Assembly: GCA_964617875.1 (NCBI GenBank)
Contig: CAZUAI010000034.1
Location: 1-53,183 of the forward strand
Length of the DNA stretch: 53,183 nucleotides
Direction: 5' to 3'
Origin: CAZMVY01 sp964617875
GTDB lineage: Bacteria; Planctomycetota; Phycisphaerae; UBA1845; PWPN01
The notes under the pieces were generated by a model. It did not search any database and was not told the origin of the DNA. It was given only the letters and a program-made list of their open reading frames with translations. This document shows, piece after piece, positions 8,819 through 16,898 of this stretch. Positions within the stretch are counted from its first letter, which is position 1. The number at the start of each line of letters is the position of its first letter. The translations under genes and the position numbers were made by a program.

Positions 8819-9898
8819 ATGGGCAGGACACAACGAATCATTCATGTCACGTCGGTGGGAAGTTCGGCCATCGACGAGGTTGCGCGCTTCGGCGTAAAGT
8901 CGCCGGCGCAGATGTTCAAGGCGATCGCCAAGGTCGTGGCCCCCGCGTACCGGGTGACGGGCTCGGCAAAGATCGTCATGACGCCGGTGGACGAAACGCG
9001 GGGCGGGCGGTGCGACGACGCCGCGCGGGCACGCGATATCGAAACCGCCCTGGCGAACGACGACGTCGCGGCCCTGGTGTGCATCCGCGGCGGGGCGTGG
9101 TTCGTGCGGGTGCTCCCGTTAATCAACTTCGACGTGCTGCGGCGACGGAGGACGCCCATCTTCGTCTTCGGTTTCAGCGAGATGACCGCGCTGGTGGCCG
9201 TAGCCGGCGCGTACACCCGGTGCGTCGGGCTGTACGACCTGTGCCCGGGGTTCCTGTTCGCCGGGCTGCGGCAGGAGGCGATGCGGGACATCCGAACGCT
9301 GACGCGCGGCATCGAGATCAGCGAAGACGAGCATGCGGCGTTTGCCGCCGGCTGGGCCCGAGCGCAGTTCCGCGAGCGATTTCTCGCATTCTTCCGCGAG
9401 GTGGTGGACGTCATCGAGGGCCGGGGTTCGCCGCGACGGCCAAACGGCCGGGTCGTGCAGGGCCGTCTGCCCCGGCGGTCCTCGATCACGGTCGTCGGCG
9501 GCAACCTCAGCCTGATCGAGTCGCTGCTCGGCTCGCCGCACGCGGCCAGGTTCGACACCCGCGGCAAGTGGATCGCCCTTGAGGAGATCAACGAGTCGCC
9601 TGACCGATTCGATCGGATGATGGCCGCGCTCAAGCTGGCGGGGCTGTTCGAGCGGGCCGAGGGCGTTCTGATCGGCGACTTCCAGGACCAGGGCAAGGAT
9701 TGGCGAGCGGCCGCGATCGCGACGCTCAAGCACCATCTGCCGCACGGCCGTGAAGTCCCGATTGTGAGCCTCGACAACTTCGGCCACACCTGGCCGATGG
9801 CCCCGCTGCCGATGCATCGCAGGATGACCCTTGTCACGGAGAAGACGGCCAGGGGACGAACGGCGCGCATTGAGATTCCCTGGCGTGCCTGGGTGTAG
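8819..9898 (+). CDS. LD-carboxypeptidase (peptidase S66)
   Basis: The 359-residue protein resembles peptidase S66, cytoplasmic LD-carboxypeptidases that trim tetrapeptides from recycled murein and also act on microcin-like peptides. The nucleophile serine sits in FVFGFSEMTAL (S120), and the N-terminal domain has ALVCIRGG before it. The C-terminal domain supplies the glutamate in WIALEEINESPDRFDR (E255 or E256) and the histidine in FGHTWPMAPLP (H323), completing the Ser-Glu-His triad. No signal peptide is present. It follows the BtpA-family gene by 45 bp on the same strand with a hairpin between them. Its 3' end converges on the glycosyltransferase gene with a gap of only 38 bp. Confidence 0.85.
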   Translation: MGRTQRIIHVTSVGSSAIDEVARFGVKSPAQMFKAIAKVVAPAYRVTGSAKIVMTPVDETRGGRCDDAARARDIETALANDDVAALVCIRGGAWFVRVLPLINFDVLRRRRTPIFVFGFSEMTALVAVAGAYTRCVGLYDLCPGFLFAGLRQEAMRDIRTLTRGIEISEDEHAAFAAGWARAQFRERFLAFFREVVDVIEGRGSPRRPNGRVVQGRLPRRSSITVVGGNLSLIESLLGSPHAARFDTRGKWIALEEINESPDRFDRMMAALKLAGLFERAEGVLIGDFQDQGKDWRAAAIATLKHHLPHGREVPIVSLDNFGHTWPMAPLPMHRRMTLVTEKTARGRTARIEIPWRAWV

Positions 9899-9936
9899 CG
9901 ATCTCATCGATGCCGGTCTCGCCTTCGACGGACGGG

Positions 9937-11901
9937 CTACGGCGCCGCCCGCGTCGTCGTCGGTGTCTTCCGCTTCTCCAGCAGGATGATCTGGTATTGC
10001 TTCGACTTGAACTGCTGCGCGGCCGGCTTGTAGCGTTCACCGCCCCATGCCGCCAGGGGCTTCTGGAAACTGATCCCGGCCCATGCGGCGACGTCCTTGC
10101 CGTAGTCCACGGCGAAACCCACCTTGCCGTACTCGTCCACGGGCCGTGGCACGAACGCGATGTAGTCCGGACTGGTCTCCTCCAGCCGCCGGATCACGGC
10201 CGCCTCGTCGTATCGGCCGGAGAAGTCGATCGGCAGAAACGTGTGCATGCCGAGGGGATTCGTCAGCCCGGCCAGAAACGTAATCGCCGACCCTTCCGGC
10301 AGCACGACGAGCGTCGTCTGCGGCGGCCTGCCGGCAAGGAAGGCGACCAGACCCTCCATGGTGTCCTTGTAGACGTTCGGAAGCGTCATGTTGCCGCAGG
10401 GCGTGCTGATGCGGCAGAGCCCGGGCGGTCGCTCGGCCGCTTTCAGCAGCTCACCCGTCTTGGCCGCGTGCGTGCCGGCCAGCCCCGCCAACATGCCGAT
10501 CACGCAGAGGGCGGCAGCAACCGGTGTCGCCGGCCGCGTGCCCGGATCGGGACCGGGCGGCGTCGGTCTGCGCAGCAGTGCGGGAACATGGCGGCCCCAC
10601 AACACGGCAAATGCGATCAAGCCCGGCACGAGCAGGTAGAACCCGTAATGCTCCGCGCCCGCCTTCAGCGGCAGTCTCGCCAGCCCGGCCATGCCAAAGA
10701 CGTAGAGAAGCATCGCCTCCACCGCCGTGACCCGTGTGCGCGGGCTGCCGAGAAACCGCACCACGCATGCCAGAAAGCCCAGGATCAGAAGAACCGGCAG
10801 CGCCCGGAACGCCTTGTACGGCCCAAGGAAGTAGCACACGCCGCCGGCAACGGCCCCGCACGCAAGGCCGAGGGCCACCAGGGCGATCGCCCGCATCGAG
10901 CGATCGTACGTTGGATCCCGGCGAATTCGCGTCTCACCGACCGTCGCCACGAGGATCGCCACCAGACAGCCGGCCATGCCGACTGCGGACCAGCCCATGT
11001 CCCTCAGATTCTCCACCGGCTTCTCGAGCCCGCTATAGCGCTTCGCGAACGCCATGCCGAGCACGTTCCCGGGCAGGGCCAGATTGTCCTGGAGGAGCGC
11101 ACTGCCGACCTTCGACCAGAAATACAGGTACACGCACGCCGGCAGGATCACCGCCCCCGCGTAGCCGACGAGGTACACGGTCCGGGTCAGCCTGCGTGCC
11201 AGGAGCCAGGCCACGAGGAACACGGCGTGCGTCGCCGCCGCCGCGAAAAGAACCTCCACTTTGCACAGCGCCGTCATCGCCAGGAAGAGGCACGACAGCA
11301 GAAAGTGGCAGGCGCATCCGCTCCGCACGTGCCGAAGCAGGAAGTACACGCTCGCGAGGGCCAGGACGATGCCGTACGTGGCCGGGTAGGAGTACGGCAA
11401 CGGGAACATGAACAGGTTGTAGCTCAGGTACTGGCCGAAGGCATTGATGTAGAGGAACGCGATACCGGTGACCACCGCCACCGGCCGCCCGGTGCACAGG
11501 CGTGCCGTCCGGTAGACCAGCCATGCCCCGAGCAGCGCGCTGACGATCCCCGCCGTCGTCAGCACCGACAGGCGGACGCCGAACACCCGGTAGAGCATCG
11601 CGTTTGTGTAGGGCGCAAGCGGCCCATACCAGTACCGCACATCCTTGTAGAGCGTCTTCCCGGCAGCAAGCTGTTTGGGCGTGTCGATTTCACGACCGGC
11701 GTCATAGATGATGTCGCCCCACCGCTCCCACGTGCGGTTAAGGTTGTGTGCAGTGGCCGCGAGAATCAGCCCGCCGACAATCAGGAGCGCGAGGGCCCTC
11801 ACCGCAAACGACGTTCTCGCCCCCGTCGCAAGCCGGGGCTGAGCGTTCTGACCGGCATCCGGAACCGTGGCCGTCAAGCCGCCGTCATTGCTGATGTTCA
11901 C
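9937..11901 (-). CDS. GT-C type membrane glycosyltransferase, paralog 1
   Basis: This 654-residue polytopic protein has a TM helix near residue 30 followed by the lumenal signature DAGREIDTPKQLAAGKTLYKD (split near residue 70), then VRYWYGPLAPYTNAMLYRVFG. This arrangement matches GT39/ArnT-like GT-C enzymes that move sugars from polyprenyl phosphate donors in the periplasm. About ten more hydrophobic segments follow. The last 150 residues or so form a soluble tail (VVLPEGSAITFLAGLTNPLG, then PDYIAFVPR). The GTG start at 11901 was chosen because GGAGGAAA (11906-11913 on the plus strand) precedes it; an ATG 35 codons upstream has no such site. The protein is similar along its full length to the product of 12040-14115. 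Confidence 0.85.
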   Translation of the reverse strand: MNISNDGGLTATVPDAGQNAQPRLATGARTSFAVRALALLIVGGLILAATAHNLNRTWERWGDIIYDAGREIDTPKQLAAGKTLYKDVRYWYGPLAPYTNAMLYRVFGVRLSVLTTAGIVSALLGAWLVYRTARLCTGRPVAVVTGIAFLYINAFGQYLSYNLFMFPLPYSYPATYGIVLALASVYFLLRHVRSGCACHFLLSCLFLAMTALCKVEVLFAAAATHAVFLVAWLLARRLTRTVYLVGYAGAVILPACVYLYFWSKVGSALLQDNLALPGNVLGMAFAKRYSGLEKPVENLRDMGWSAVGMAGCLVAILVATVGETRIRRDPTYDRSMRAIALVALGLACGAVAGGVCYFLGPYKAFRALPVLLILGFLACVVRFLGSPRTRVTAVEAMLLYVFGMAGLARLPLKAGAEHYGFYLLVPGLIAFAVLWGRHVPALLRRPTPPGPDPGTRPATPVAAALCVIGMLAGLAGTHAAKTGELLKAAERPPGLCRISTPCGNMTLPNVYKDTMEGLVAFLAGRPPQTTLVVLPEGSAITFLAGLTNPLGMHTFLPIDFSGRYDEAAVIRRLEETSPDYIAFVPRPVDEYGKVGFAVDYGKDVAAWAGISFQKPLAAWGGERYKPAAQQFKSKQYQIILLEKRKTPTTTRAAP

Positions 11902-12039
11902 GCGGTTTCCTCCCGCCGTGCATGGGCAGCGGCCATGCCGGCAGGGTGCAGTATACCCCGCTGTTGCACACCGCGACAACGGGCGAAGCGCGCCAAACCC
12001 GCCCACCTGACGTTCCAGACACGTTGCGAACCTCTCGCC

Positions 12040-14115
12040 TCACTTCGGTGCGGACGTCGGCCGTCGCTCGTACACGGTGACGTGGTAGGTGAACGACCGG
12101 AAGCGCTCCACCTCCCGATATCGGGCCGCTATCCATGCGAGGATCGACTGCCCATAGTCCACGCCGAAGCCTCGCGATCCATATTCCTCCAGGCTCCGCG
12201 ACAGCAGCAGAACGTAGTCGGGCGGCCCTTCGCTCAGTCGCTCCAGCAATACCGCCTCGCTCCATCCACCGGTGAAGTCGAGCGGCAGAAACGTATGGAG
12301 CCCCAGGGGATTCACACACCCGGCCAGGAACGTCACGGCCGACCCCTCGGGAAACGCCACAACCGTCGTCGCCGGCGGCTTGCCTGCCAGAAATCGCACG
12401 GCGGCATCGACGGTGTCCTGGTAGACGAACTGGCACGGCAGGGCACCGTGCGCCGTACGGACCACCGCGGCCTCGCCCGCGGCCAGCGAGTCCTGCATCG
12501 TCTTTCGTGTAGCCATTCCGTGCGTCAGGGCCAGGCCGGCAAGCAACCCCACACCGCAAACGCACGCCGCCGGCGACGGCCGGCATCGAGGCAACTGCCC
12601 CATCGGGACATCGTCACTCTCTGCCCCCAGCCATCCGGGCACCTGCCGGCACCAGAACACAACGACCCCCAGCAGGCCCGGCACCGCGAGAACAAAGCCG
12701 TAATGGTCGGCCCCGCATCGGAGCAGGCACCGCACCATCGCCGCGAGGCCAAACGCATACAACACCAGCAATGGAACGCACCCGACGCGATCCGAAGACT
12801 CAGCCGGAGACGAAGCAAGGACTTGAGCGGATGGCCGAACGGAAGGCTCAACGGCCGGCCGGGCACAAGGGTGAGCGCGTGAGTGCATCGGAGCCGATCT
12901 GGCCCGCCCCCTCCCTTCCGGGGCGGGGTTGGCCAAGCCGCGTCCCACGTCAGGATCCTCCTCACCCTGCCCTCCGCCCCCGGGGCGGAGCGGATTCGCG
13001 GCTCTCGCTTTCAGCCATCGGCCCCCCACCGCCACGAACCCCGCAAGCAGCAGCACCGGCAGCGATCGAAACGCGACCGTCGGTCCCATGACGCAGCCGA
13101 CGGCGCCGCAAAGCAAAGCACCCCCAACGGCAGGTGCGAGGATTCGCAGCCGCTCGATGCCCGGCTCGGCTTTCGTGTTCCGGTGCGCGCCGCGTTCCAG
13201 CTGCGCGGCAACCCACGCAACGGCCATGCAGGCCATGGCACCGCCCACGGATAGGGCAACAGACCGCAGCGACTCGACCAGGGTCAGCAACCCCGCCTGT
13301 TCCAGGTTAAACCGGCTCGTTGTCAGGTTCCCCGGCAGGAACAGGTTGTCCCGCCACAGCGCCACTCCGACCCGCGCGTAGAAGCCGGCGTAGATGCACG
13401 CCGGGATCCCCGCGGCGATTGCGTAGCCCGCCACGTACACCGGACGACGAAGCCGCCCTGCCGCAAACCACCCGCCCAGAAACACCACGTGCGCCACGCC
13501 GGCGGCGAAGAGAATCTCCACCTTGCACAACGCCGTCAGGCCCAGAAGCAGCCCCGACAGCAGGAAGTCGCGCGGCCGTCCATGCCGCGCATACCGAACC
13601 AGGAAGTACACGCCGGCGACGGCGAGCAGCATCCCGTAGGTCGCCGAATACGTGTACGGCAGCGGAAAGCAGAAGATGTTGCACGAGACGAACTGGCCGA
13701 AGGCGTGCCCATACAGAAAGACGACCACGGCGAGCGTCGCCGCGGCCCGCGGGGCAAACAGGCGGACCAGGCGATACGCCAGCCACGCGAGCATCGCCGC
13801 GCTGACGATGCCCGCCGTCGTCAGCGTGCCGGCATGCACGCCGAACAGCCGGTACAACGCCGCATTGACGTACGGCGCGAGCGGACCGTACCAGTAGCGG
13901 ACATCGGCGTAGAGCATCCGGCCGGCCAGCAGCTGCTTCGGCGTGTCCAGCTCGCGGCCCGAGTCGATGACAAGGTCGCCCCACCGCTGCCACGTACGCG
14001 CCATGTTGTGCCCCAGCGCCACGAGGATGACCACCATCGCCAGAATGCGCCAAGGCTGCCGTGACTGCCGGCCCCAACCGTCGTAAACGCCTTTCTCGCG
14101 GTTTCGCCTTCTCAC
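12040..14115 (-). CDS. GT-C type membrane glycosyltransferase, paralog 2, with inserted segment
   Basis: The 691-residue protein is a paralog of the downstream gene product. They share DSGRELDTPKQLLAG, VRYWYGPLAPYVNAALYRLFG, LTALCKVEILFAAG, the helix LLVLYAFGLAAM, and the tail FPEGSAVTFLAGCVNPLGLH. Unlike paralog 1 it carries about 72 extra residues rich in Pro, Arg, Gly and Ala between RWLKARA and DRVGCVPLL (about 12790-13005). GTG 14115 is the assumed start; GTG 14151, six bases from the aminotransferase stop, would add 12 residues, and neither has a strong Shine-Dalgarno sequence. It lies 41 bp after the aminotransferase gene and is probably cotranscribed with it. The substrate is unknown. 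Confidence 0.8.
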   Translation of the reverse strand: MRRRNREKGVYDGWGRQSRQPWRILAMVVILVALGHNMARTWQRWGDLVIDSGRELDTPKQLLAGRMLYADVRYWYGPLAPYVNAALYRLFGVHAGTLTTAGIVSAAMLAWLAYRLVRLFAPRAAATLAVVVFLYGHAFGQFVSCNIFCFPLPYTYSATYGMLLAVAGVYFLVRYARHGRPRDFLLSGLLLGLTALCKVEILFAAGVAHVVFLGGWFAAGRLRRPVYVAGYAIAAGIPACIYAGFYARVGVALWRDNLFLPGNLTTSRFNLEQAGLLTLVESLRSVALSVGGAMACMAVAWVAAQLERGAHRNTKAEPGIERLRILAPAVGGALLCGAVGCVMGPTVAFRSLPVLLLAGFVAVGGRWLKARAANPLRPGGGGQGEEDPDVGRGLANPAPEGRGRARSAPMHSRAHPCARPAVEPSVRPSAQVLASSPAESSDRVGCVPLLVLYAFGLAAMVRCLLRCGADHYGFVLAVPGLLGVVVFWCRQVPGWLGAESDDVPMGQLPRCRPSPAACVCGVGLLAGLALTHGMATRKTMQDSLAAGEAAVVRTAHGALPCQFVYQDTVDAAVRFLAGKPPATTVVAFPEGSAVTFLAGCVNPLGLHTFLPLDFTGGWSEAVLLERLSEGPPDYVLLLSRSLEEYGSRGFGVDYGQSILAWIAARYREVERFRSFTYHVTVYERRPTSAPK
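12790..13005. repeat. In-frame hairpin-rich insertion in glycosyltransferase paralog 2
   Basis: This segment has no counterpart in paralog 1 and contains two strong stem-loops: CCCGCCCC (12903-12910) with GGGGCGGG (12920-12927), and CTCCGCCCC (12972-12980) with GGGGCGGAG (12982-12990). The composition and hairpins look like a dispersed GC-rich repeat element that entered the coding sequence without breaking the frame. Boundaries are approximate. Confidence 0.55.
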
Positions 14116-14155
14116 TTGTCCGCTTTCTCGCTCGTCGCCGGCCTGCGCCACCCGC

Positions 14156-15283
14156 TCAGTGCGCCGGCAGGAGGCCGACCAGTTGCTCGATCTCCTCCGG
14201 CGTGTTGTAGAAATGCGGGCTGGCACGCAGCCGCCCCTCGCGCAGGGCAATCACGACCTGGTGCTCCTTCAGAAGCCGCCGCTGGAGTTCCGCGTGGTCG
14301 TGGCGGTCCGACGTGAACGCCACGATTCCGCTGGCTTCGCCGGGACGGCGGGACGACACCAGGCGATACCCCTTCGCCACAATGCCGGCCGCGAGCCGGT
14401 CGGTCAGGGACAGCACACGTCGGCTGATCTCGTCGATGCCGATCTCGAGCAGCAGTTCGATCGCCGCCCCAAGCCCGTAGATCCCCGGCAGGTTGTAGCT
14501 CCCGCAGTCGAACCGGCGGGCGTCGTCGCGAAACGCGAACTGATAATTGCCGTAGTCGTCCGCGTTCTTCATGCACATCCACCCGACGGTCGATGGGCGG
14601 ATGCGATCCATCGCGTCCCGACGGCAGTAGAAAACGCCGCAGCCCTCCGGCGCGCACAGCCACTTGTGACCGTCGGCGGCAAGGGCGTCGATCTCCATCG
14701 CCCGCACGTCAATCGGCAGCACGCCGAGTGCCTGGATCGCGTCCACGCAGAACAGCACGCCCGCCGCCCGGCACGCCCGGCCGATCGCCGCAAGGTCCGC
14801 GCGAAAGCCGCTGGCGAACTGCACCGCCGAAAGCGACACGACCCGCGTGTGCGCGTCGATCGCATCGAGGATCCTCTGCGTGTCGATCCGCCCGGCCTCC
14901 TCGGCGACCATCTTCACGTGGACGCCCTGGGCGCGCAGGTTCCACCAGGGGTAGACATTCGCCGGAAACTCGACGCTCGTAATCACCACGCTGTCGCCGG
15001 CGTGCCACCGCAGGCCATTGGCCACAAACGCGAGCCCCTCCGTGGTGTTTTTCACGAACGTGACCTCCTCGGGCGCAGCGCCGATCAGCCGCGCGGCGAG
15101 GGACCGGGTCTCCTCCGCCCGTTGATAAAACCCGCCGCGGAGGTTGGCGTAGTCGCGGCACGACTCCGCGCACTGCTGCACCGCGGCCGCCGCCCGCCGC
15201 GACCACGGCGCCACGGCGGCGTGGTTCTGGAAATTGTACGTCTTCGTGATCGGAAACTCGTCGCGAACCGCGGTCCAATCCAT
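14156..15283 (-). CDS. Class V PLP-dependent aminotransferase-fold enzyme
   Basis: The 375-residue protein has the class V aminotransferase fold shared with cysteine desulfurases and isopenicillin N epimerase. The PLP lysine is in AADGHKWLCAPEGCG (K207), with VDAIQALG upstream as the PLP-pyridine aspartate region and FVKNTTEGL as the phosphate-binding turn. The C-terminus reads REGRLRASPHFYNTPEEIEQL. It lacks the active-site cysteine loop of SufS (HCAQP-like), so desulfurase activity is unlikely. ATG 15283 follows a GAGGTG sequence; the frame is open 21 codons further upstream. It heads a likely operon with the two GT-C genes, but the biochemical link is unknown. Confidence 0.85.
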   Translation of the reverse strand: MDWTAVRDEFPITKTYNFQNHAAVAPWSRRAAAAVQQCAESCRDYANLRGGFYQRAEETRSLAARLIGAAPEEVTFVKNTTEGLAFVANGLRWHAGDSVVITSVEFPANVYPWWNLRAQGVHVKMVAEEAGRIDTQRILDAIDAHTRVVSLSAVQFASGFRADLAAIGRACRAAGVLFCVDAIQALGVLPIDVRAMEIDALAADGHKWLCAPEGCGVFYCRRDAMDRIRPSTVGWMCMKNADDYGNYQFAFRDDARRFDCGSYNLPGIYGLGAAIELLLEIGIDEISRRVLSLTDRLAAGIVAKGYRLVSSRRPGEASGIVAFTSDRHDHAELQRRLLKEHQVVIALREGRLRASPHFYNTPEEIEQLVGLLPAH

Positions 15284-15595
15284 GCGTATGACACCTCGTC
15301 TGCCTGCGAAGCCTTCGCACGCGGCGGCCTTCGGCCGCAGCCGCACGGACAGGGCAAGCGGCTGTCCCCGGCCACGGAGACGCCCCCACAGGAGTTCGCC
15401 CGTCCGTTGCCCGGATTATCGCGTGAAAGCCGCGCGTGTTCCAGTTCGTACGTCCGTATCAGGACCGAGCATGAGGCGCGCCACAATGTGAAAACGCGCG
15501 GGGGAGATGCTTCCGTCTCGCCGCCGGGTGCGTCCGCACGATCATGTTGCCACATGCGCCCCTGCCGTTATGCTGGGGTACGCTGCGAGGTTTCG
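15284..15595. other. Divergent intergenic region with two stem-loops
   Basis: This 312-bp region separates the aminotransferase and MBL-fold genes. Next to the aminotransferase start are two adjacent perfect hairpins: TGCGAAG (15305-15311) with CTTCGCA (15313-15319), and GCGGCC (15324-15329) with GGCCGC (15333-15338). The MBL-fold promoter lies at the other end. No gene is seen. Confidence 0.5.
15547..15574 (+). promoter_or_regulatory. Promoter for the MBL-fold hydrolase gene
   Basis: TTGCCA (15547-15552, five of six consensus bases) and TATGCT (15569-15574, four of six) are 16 bp apart. The predicted leader is about 15 nt, just enough for the GAGG at 15587-15590. Confidence 0.5.
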
Positions 15596-16375
15596 ATGAA
15601 CGGGTTGCGCGTGATCTTTCTCGGCACGGGCACGTCGCACGGCGTACCGATGATCGGCTGCGCGTGCGACGTCTGCGCGTCGGCGGATCCGCGGGACAGG
15701 CGGACGCGCCCATCGATCGCCGTACAGTTCGACGGGCATACCGTGCTTATCGACACATCCCCGGAGCTGCGTCTCCAGTGCCTCGCGAACGACATCACCC
15801 GCGTGGATGCGATCCTCTACACGCATCCGCACGCGGACCACGTCACCGGGCTCGATGACCTGCGCCGGTTCAACGCAATGCAGAAGACGGCCCTTCCCTG
15901 CTACGGCAGCCCGGAGACGCTCGACGTGATCCTGCGAATGTTCCCTTACGCCTTCATCGACGACCCGAAGTACCCCAGCGCCAAGCCCCGACTGACGCTT
16001 CACGCCGTCGAAGAACCCTTCGATCTGTTCGGCACGCGTGTAATACCCGTACCGCTGTTGCACGGGCAGATGCCCATCCTCGGCTACCGCCTCGGCCGCT
16101 TCGCATACTGCACGGATTGCAGTATGTTTCCCGAGGAATCATGGGCGTTGCTGGAAGGCCTGGATCTCCTCGTGCTCGACGCCCTCCGCCGCCGTCCGCA
16201 CCCGACGCACATGAACCTGGAGCAGGCCCTCGTCGCGGCAAAGCGCATTGGCGCCAGGCGGACGCTCTTTACGCATGTCGCGCACGAGCTGATGCACGAG
16301 CAGACGATCGCGGAGCTGCCGCCGGGGATGTCACTTGCCTACGACGGGCTGGTCACGGACGTGAATACGGCGTAG
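15596..16375 (+). CDS. Metallo-beta-lactamase-fold hydrolase, PhnP-like
   Basis: The 259-residue protein has an N-terminal FLGTGTSHGVPMIGCACDVC with clustered cysteines as in PhnP-like phosphodiesterases. The metal-binding motif is THPHADHVTGLDDLR (HxHxDH), and later ligands are probably in YCTDCSMFP, LDALRRRPHPTHMN and FTHVAHELMH. PhnP family members hydrolyse cyclic ribose phosphates or related phosphodiesters. ATG 15596 has GAGG five bases upstream; the frame is open far upstream, but only as a shadow of the aminotransferase gene. A general role in nucleotide or phosphonate breakdown is plausible; no phn genes are nearby. Confidence 0.88.
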   Translation: MNGLRVIFLGTGTSHGVPMIGCACDVCASADPRDRRTRPSIAVQFDGHTVLIDTSPELRLQCLANDITRVDAILYTHPHADHVTGLDDLRRFNAMQKTALPCYGSPETLDVILRMFPYAFIDDPKYPSAKPRLTLHAVEEPFDLFGTRVIPVPLLHGQMPILGYRLGRFAYCTDCSMFPEESWALLEGLDLLVLDALRRRPHPTHMNLEQALVAAKRIGARRTLFTHVAHELMHEQTIAELPPGMSLAYDGLVTDVNTA

Positions 16376-16898
16376 AGATCGTTGCGGCCTGGGCTCAGGC
16401 GGGACGGCTATCCGTCAGTCCGCCGACCGATGGCGGCGGCCCGCAAAACGATCAGCGGCACCGGAGCCGCCGACACACCGGCGACCGGGCGGCCGGTATG
16501 GCGATACCGCGTGGGTCCGCCCATTTTCTCATCCGCTCTCCACCATCGAGCGCGGCATACGCGCAATGCGCGTCCGCATGGCACCCGCACCGGTTGGCAG
16601 CCCACGGGGTGCATGGCCGTTGCTGCACGCAGGGACGGGGTCAGGAACCTTTCTTGCCCTGGGCGAAATGCGCCAGGGCGTTCAGTCCCCGTGAACACGG
16701 TGTTCCGCCTCTCCGGCAACGGTTCGTGACCTCTTTCGCGCATACGGCCATGCATCCCAGCACGCGGATCGGCTGGACGGGCGGGGCTTACCCGGATAGA
16801 ATACGTCGCACACATGATGGGCGGGAGCGTGCCCAGGCAGGGACTGCCGACGTTGGCCGTGGAGACGGTCGGCGGCGGGCCAGACGAGTGGCTGCACG
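16376..16898. other. Intergenic region before the glycogen synthase gene
   Basis: This 523-bp region has no credible gene. It contains a GC-rich stem-loop with arms GCCCTGG (16657-16663) and CCAGGGC (16674-16680), extended by two inner pairs around one bulged G. A TAGAAT -10-like hexamer lies at 16797-16802 without a good -35, about 90 bp before the glycogen synthase start. Confidence 0.45.

Noticed and set aside
9910..12882. 990-codon plus-strand frame over the two glycosyltransferase genes
   Set aside because: It is rich in Arg, His and Gln as expected for an antisense shadow of hydrophobic genes, and it spans the gap between them without any start signal.
14159..15595. Upstream extension of the MBL-fold reading frame
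   Set aside because: It runs over the aminotransferase gene in antisense; ATG 15596 has a GAGG at the right distance and matches the family N-terminus.
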